64,000 nucleotides of DNA from Przewalskia tangutica (lineage: Eukaryota > Streptophyta > Magnoliopsida > Solanales > Solanaceae): the NCBI GenBank assembly GCA_029844215.1, contig CM056724.1:83223093-83287092 (forward strand), written 5' to 3'. Positions 58,646 to 64,000 of this stretch are shown piece after piece; position 1 is the first letter of the stretch, and the number at the start of each line of letters is the position of its first letter. The translations under genes and the position numbers were made by a program. Below the pieces are notes generated by a model, which saw only the letters and a list, made by a program, of their open reading frames with translations, was not told where the DNA came from and ran no database searches.

Positions 58646-61600
58646 TTAAAAGAAATCAAATTCAAGATAGTTATCTGAGTTCTTCTGGTAAGGGACAGTT
58701 CCACTTCCAGCTACAGCTTTGTCACTGGTCGATGCTGCTGGAACTGAAATTCTCTCAAATTCCATGGGCCTCGGGATCTCAGGCGGGCTCGCGCAACGAA
58801 TCAAAGCCCAATTTACACCTTCAAAGAAAGGATGCTGCTTAATTTCCGTGGCTCCTCTTTTATATGCCAATCTATGTTGTGGCTCCTTCACGAGCAAACC
58901 TCGGATAAGATCCCGAGCTGAAAAACTAACCACTGGAGATTCCGGAAACCGCAGGGGCTGGCCCACGACGTTGAAAAGTGTTTGTCGGTTTCCTGATCCT
59001 TTGAAGGGCGTCTTTCCAAACAGTAACTCGTATAGAAAGATGCCAAAAGTCCACCAGTCCACTGCACTCCCGTGTCCTTCGCCTTTGATTATCTCGGGTG
59101 CTAAATACTCATGGGTCCCAACAAATGACATGGATCGCGCTCCAGTCGGCTCAGCCATAAGCTCTGGTAACGGGCTAACTTGGTTACCTATTTCATTTTT
59201 AGATTTCTTTTCTTTCTTTGACTTGCTGGAAAAGAGGCGAGGCCCGAAACATGTTGTAGGAACAGCACAGGACGGCTGAATACAAGAGGGCTCGATGCAT
59301 GCTGGCTGAACACAGTAAGCTGAATTCTTCCTTAACGGCTCTGATTCAAGAGATGACGACTTGACAAGTGTTGGACTGACAGCGCACCGAAGGGAGAGAT
59401 CGAAATCGGACAGCATTATATGTCCATCTTCTCTGACAAGCACATTTTCTGGCTTGAGATCTCGGTATACAATGCCGAGCATGTGGAGGTATTCCATAGA
59501 AAGGAGCACTTCTGCTACATAGAACCTGCAATTTTTAAGATACAATACAACACTTAAGGGGTCATTTGGTTGTTGGATAGAATTATGCAGGTATTGGTAA
59601 TGTAGGGATTAATTATGTTGCTATTAGTAATGCAGGTGTAGTTATTCCACCTTCTACCCTGCATAAAATAATACATAGATTCCCTCACAACTTATACATG
59701 TATTAGTTATACGGAAAAGAAAAACATGAACCAAACATTGTATAGCAATGTTTTGATTTATGTGGAAAATGAAGAAAAATCAACCAAACATTGTTTAACT
59801 TATGCTAGATTCTATGTAGAGATTATTTTCCCCATTTTTGCAACCAAACAAAATTTAAAGTTTATGCTAATTGTAACCAAACAAAATTTAAAGTTTATGC
59901 TAATTGTAACCAAACAAAATTTAAAGTTTATGCTAATTGTAACCAAACGACCCCTTACAAGTTAATACACCATGATAACCAACACAAACTTTTCGTTCAT
60001 GAGTTCGCAAATTAAGCAAAGGCAGAAAGCAGAAACGAAAAATCCTGATAATTTCTGCTTTCCTTCCTTCATTGGAGGTTTAGCACTATAGCAACGAAAG
60101 GCTTATATTTATTCTCTCTTTATTCAACTAAAGAGAAGAATACACAAATATTCCTGATATTTCATATATTCCTATAAACCTGCCAGGTCCCATTCAAATT
60201 ATGTCAAAAACATTTACGAATACACCAACTTGAACTCTCTTCATATGCATAGTATGCAATTTCGTAGACCATCTCTTATCAGAACACATTATCCGTTCTG
60301 ATCCGAATCTGCACCAACGATGATGAGTAGGAAACACAAATTGTTTATTACCTGGAGAATTTCAAACTTCCTCAGTTGATCTATAAGAAGGAAACAAAGA
60401 GTTCTCCATACTAATGCTTATTTGGATGGGCAGAAATTTCTGATTCCAGCATTACTTCACTTTTTGGTTCAAATAAAAACAGTTTCAAACACATGAAGAA
60501 GCATGAACACTTGCTTCATATTTTTTTTCTTTTTTCTTTGTGATAAGTAAGAACACTCGCTTCGTTCACAACTAACTCAGACTAGAGAAGAATGACATCA
60601 ACTTTACTGAGTTCAAAGGAATTAATTCTTATATTTCGAAGTTAGCATAATTTTTATCAACAATAAGAATAAGTTAACCTTTTCGGAATGCGCTATCATG
60701 TCTTAATCGCTTTTGATACCAGCATTTTCATATTACTTTAAATTTTTTCTGACCAGGTCTGACCGTTTCTCTTGCTTTACTTTTGATTTGCTTGTGCTTA
60801 TGCTCTGTCTCGAGCCGAGGGTCTCTCGGAAACAACCGCTCTACCTACCAAGGTAGAGGTAAGGTCTGCGTACACTCTACCCTCCCCAGACCCCATGAGA
60901 TTTCACTGGGTATGTTGTTGTTGTTGTTAAGAATAAGTCCATCAAGATACTAATATCCAATAAGAAGAACAAGTTTTTGAATACATTCCAATTAAGAGAA
61001 CCATAAATTTAAGCAAACAAATGCAATTCTTGAGTAGAGAGATCAAAAAGAAAAAGTAAACTATGTAGGCCTGGATAATTAAGATACTGTATAATGACAT
61101 CAAGGGTGAGTTAGGAAGTTTCTAGCATTTTTTAATTGCAGAAAGTATAATAAGGTGTATAAAGCTAATTTTGGAATATGTATAACATTCTCTGTTAAAT
61201 TCGGAGAAACATATAAATAGAAGGGGACAAAGGGCTACACAACTATTACTGAATGGAAGTGATTTAGTTCGACAGTGACAACTTTTTTCGGCGGTCCAAA
61301 AGATCATCTTTATCTATTTTCCCTTGTTTGGATTTCAACTTTTTCTTTTCTTTTCATCCAAGGGGAGGGGAAGGCGACACTTACCTCAGATCTGGTTATT
61401 TAAATACCTCCTCCATCTTATATTAACTAGCTGCATTTGAATTATGCAGACGTTGAAAATACAAGTTGGATGGGTTACTATAAGAGTTATATTTTGATCT
61501 TATAAGAGTTTGTTAGATATAACAAATTAATAGCCAAACAGCCAGAAATTTTTTTAAGATGTCATATACAAATGAAACTAATATTTTTGATAAAGTAAAT

Positions 61601-63711
61601 ATTTCCATTACAACTATGAACTTCACCAAATAAATATTTCCCGTTACATTAAAGAGGTCAATGTTTTGCAAATGACTAAAAAGAAAAGTAGGTCACCGGA
61701 ATGAGTCAAAGTGAGCGCAAAAACAGCTTCATATAGGTCCAACATGTTTATAAACCAGTTCAAACATCCACTTGACTTAGGAAGAAAAACACGAGCAAAT
61801 GATACCTATCGGAAAAAGAAAAACCTAAGCAAATGATCCCCAAAGTAGCTCGAGCACACTCATTTAAGACTTAAAGATATAGGATCTAAACCACTGAGCA
61901 AAGAATAAAGTTAGATTATCAAATATCAATAACCAGCTTTTGGGATGGAACTAACAGATACCTAGATGAGGTCAACGTCCAATGAAAATGTCCTGAAGTA
62001 AATGATATAACTGGTTAATACATGCAATCCAACCGACTTAGGGACATGAAAGAATTTGTATCAACAGCGTAGATAACCTAATGAAGATAGAACCCCCAAG
62101 AAGATCATATGCCATTTAAAGACATTTATATTCCTTGATTGCTATCAGTATATCTATCAAGTTGGATCAATTACTTTTTATGAAGAAATAATGGATGAAG
62201 TTGGATCAATTATGTCTACAGCTGTAACAAAAACATATCTGGACCTAACAGTTAAAGATAGCCAATGTTGTAAATTATGGAAACAATACTCCAGACCTGA
62301 AAGTAGGAGTGGCAAACGGGCCGGTCGGATTGGATATGGGCGGTAGAAAACAGGTTAAGCAAGATGGATAAGATATCTGACCCGCCCATATTTAACGCGG
62401 ATAAAAAATGGTTAACCGATGGATATCCATATTATCCATGGCTTTAGGAATAGTCAGGTGAGAACACAAGCTAAAAGCTAAAAGCTAAAATAAGCTTAGA
62501 CTCCCGGAAAACAAACACACATGAAAAATAACAAGCACATTTGAATAGTATTTTCTTGATAAAAAAACAAGCACACAAATGGATATTGATAATATGGATA
62601 TCCATTTTAATGGGCAATATCCATATTTGATCCATTTTTTAAAAAGTCCGTTATCCAACCCATATCTAATGGGTCGGATTGGATGATTACTTGTTTTTTT
62701 AACCATTTTGCATGCCCTAGCTATAGCCAATGTTGTGAATTATGGAAATAGTACTCCAAATCTGAAAGCAACAAAAGATGCATTTTTTTCTAAAAGAAAG
62801 AAGAGCAACCGATCTTAAAACTGTAAGGTCAGAGATCAAGTATCATACTTCACTGCTTGTTCTGAAAAATGCTTCCCCTGTTGCCTTTGTCTGAGAGTGT
62901 GCAGATCTCCTCCTGGGCAGAATTCCATCACTAGACACGAAAACTTTTCCGTTTCAAAATGGCTATATAATGTCGGGAGAAACGGATGGTCCAACGACTG
63001 CAATATCTCTCTTTCAGTCTGAGCACGAAGCAGTTTCTTACGACTAGCTAAAGACGCCTTATCCATAACTTTCATTGCAAAATAACACTTTGCTCCACAC
63101 AACTCAGATAGATACACACTTCCAATATCACCACTTCCCAACTTCTTCAGCAACCGGAAATGCCTCAAATCTAACGCCCCATCTTTAATCCGGATAGCTT
63201 GAATGGCTTCCCATCTCGAGTCATTAGCTTTGTGAGGTTTGTTCACACTGCTGCTTAAGCTGCTAGAAGTACTCTCCTCACTTACATCAGTTCCCGTGCT
63301 CCCCCTACAGATGCTGCTCTTACCACTCTCGAGAAAATCCGCTGGGTCACTAATTTTGGCACTTCCGCTTGTTTTAGCAATACTGCTAGCCCCATCACTA
63401 ACTTTGGCTGATGCTGAGCTGTCCTTAATTGAACTCTTCCTTTCATGATCCGTTGTGCCTTGTGGGCCCTTTTCCTCGGTAGCCATAGAACCGAATTTAT
63501 CAGCAAGTGAGTTGAGAGATCCCTTAGGCTGATTGCTCTGTGACTTTTGGCTGACTATTGGTTCTACCACATGTTGTTTCGATACAACTTCCCGTTCTTT
63601 AGAAGTTGTGATTTCTAATTTGTTACTTTTTGAAACTTGGGAAGGTGAAGACCTGCGAGAACTCCGTTCTGCAGTCTGATTTCCACTCTTGGCAGAAGGT
63701 GTTGAGGCCAT
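58646..63711 (-). CDS. D6PKL: D6PK-like AGC-VIII Ser/Thr protein kinase, two exons
   Basis: Exon 1 is 63711-62849 and exon 2 is 59525-58646. The splice GAA|GTATGA...TTGCAG|GTTC restores AAG TTC (K288-F289). The product is 580 residues. The Ser-rich N-terminus (1-184) is followed by the kinase domain: Gly loop LGSGDIGSVYL (191-201), Lys214 in FAMKVMD, YRDLKPEN (308-315), DFD (328-330, replacing DFG as in plant AGC-VIII kinases), a long insert before SMSFVGTHEYLAPE, and a C-terminal EFDFF. The insert has a CIEPSCIQPSC region and a Lys-rich stretch (389-397), like the membrane-binding polybasic segment of D6PK. D6PK kinases activate PIN auxin exporters at the plasma membrane by phosphorylation. 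All catalytic residues are present. The exact family member cannot be told. Confidence 0.95.
59557..59955. mobile_element. MITE with GGGGTCRTTTGGTTG ends
   Basis: The left end aggggtcatttggttg is matched by the complement of the right end aaccaaacgacccctt; TTA/TAA borders both sides. It contains three exact tandem copies of a 33-bp unit (59842-59940, starting aaccaaacaaaatttaaagt). Confidence 0.8.
60675..60928 (+). mobile_element. TS-type SINE
   Basis: The 3' half, gagccgagggtctctcggaa...ggtaaggtctgcgtacac...ccccagaccccatgagat, ending with tgttgttgttgttgtt, is the hallmark of the Solanaceae TS family. The 10-bp sequence aagaataagt lies at 60665-60674 and 60929-60938 and may be the target duplication. 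The tRNA-like head is not clear. Confidence 0.8.
62304..62723. mobile_element. hAT-like non-autonomous insertion flanked by 45-bp repeats
   Basis: Ends taggagtggcaaacggg and, complemented, tagggcatgcaaaatgg resemble plant hAT MITE termini. Near both ends words such as ggatatggg/atccatat face each other. The flanks are a 45-bp imperfect direct repeat (62259-62303, 62724-62768), far longer than the 8 bp expected. Confidence 0.6.
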
Positions 63712-64000
63712 TGAAACGAATATTGATATCTAAATTCTGTGTGCTGACCAAACCCATTACTCAGACTCCCAGTTCAACTCATTAACCCCCTTGTTATTAG
63801 AAAAATATATCAACATCAGCAGTTCCACCAACAACAGAAAGCTCCTAAATTTGAAACAAGAAAACCATAAAAACACAGTCCACAGCACTATCACAGTGAA
63901 AAAGTGGCGTAGCTACATAGGCGAAATGGTGGTCAGTTGAACACCCTTCATCGCAAACGTATACTATACATATAAGTCAAATATCACTTTTTATAGATAT
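63712..64000 (-). promoter_or_regulatory. 5' flank of the kinase gene
   Basis: Upstream of the ATG at 63711. It probably contains the 5' UTR, possibly with a further intron. No TATA box could be chosen with confidence inside the window. Confidence 0.4.

Larger units (their letters stand above)
59526..62848 (-). other. Kinase intron, 3.3 kb, with several small transposons
   Basis: GT...AG borders are seen on the - strand. Besides the MITE (59557-59955), the TS SINE (60675-60928) and the hAT-like insertion (62304-62723), no gene is supported; ORFs at 61122-61307 and 62485-62730 are not convincing. Confidence 0.85.

Noticed and set aside
59726..59965. ORF with three KQNLKFMLIVT repeats
   Set aside because: In-frame reading of a 33-bp tandem repeat inside an intronic MITE.

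Overview
The window is plant nuclear DNA, most probably from a Solanaceae species. The pointers are a TS-type SINE with a (TTG)n tail, a plant cytosolic tRNA-Phe, plant AGC-VIII kinase sequence, and Athila, Tekay-like and Copia LTR retrotransposons with plant-type primer sites. Only two host genes are convincing, both near the right end: a tRNA-Phe(GAA) gene (57629-57701, + strand) and a two-exon D6PK-like AGC-VIII protein kinase (58646-63711, - strand). The other ~55 kb is almost entirely transposable elements, most of them decayed.

Left part (1-15305): three Copia elements. The first is the 3' end of a + strand element cut by the window edge (RNase H end plus LTR, 1-575). The second is a complete but gag-less - strand element (1211-8694, target duplication gttgt), broken by a 3.2-kb solo Ty3/gypsy LTR (1427-4640, duplication gagga). 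The third is a + strand element (10218-15305) with every domain present but frameshifted. Small elements lie between them: a tRNA-derived SINE, a Stowaway MITE and a probable CACTA-type fragment.

Middle (16677-55490): one stack of nested insertions, in which nearly every layer can be dated relative to the others by its target duplication. A + strand Copia element (16677-55490, duplication ttatc) has a solo gypsy LTR in its 5' LTR (17496-21100, gttca). An Athila element, here called A (25808-54593, gttcc), sits in its 3' LTR. Athila A contains a second, younger Athila, B (28744-37057, gaatc); a Tekay/Del-like chromovirus on the - strand (38118-51019, aagag); and a GGATCC-rich hAT-type MITE (52346-53057, cataagtt). 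The chromovirus carries a degenerate hAT transposon (40051-43460, gttcaaat) in its 3' LTR. Athila B still has open gag and protease frames but no reverse transcriptase or integrase. It also carries a third, broken frame that resembles the putative plant transposon protein domain often found in such elements.

Right part (55496-64000): AT-rich spacer with a dimeric SINE, SINE tails, the tRNA gene and the kinase gene. The kinase has one 3.3-kb intron containing a MITE, a TS SINE and a hAT-like insertion flanked by 45-bp direct repeats.

The least expected signal is a GC-rich palindromic cassette built on GCGCCGCGGCGC. It recurs in the LTRs of elements from unrelated families. One 18-base stretch is identical between the Athila B LTR and the solo gypsy LTR at 17496-21100.
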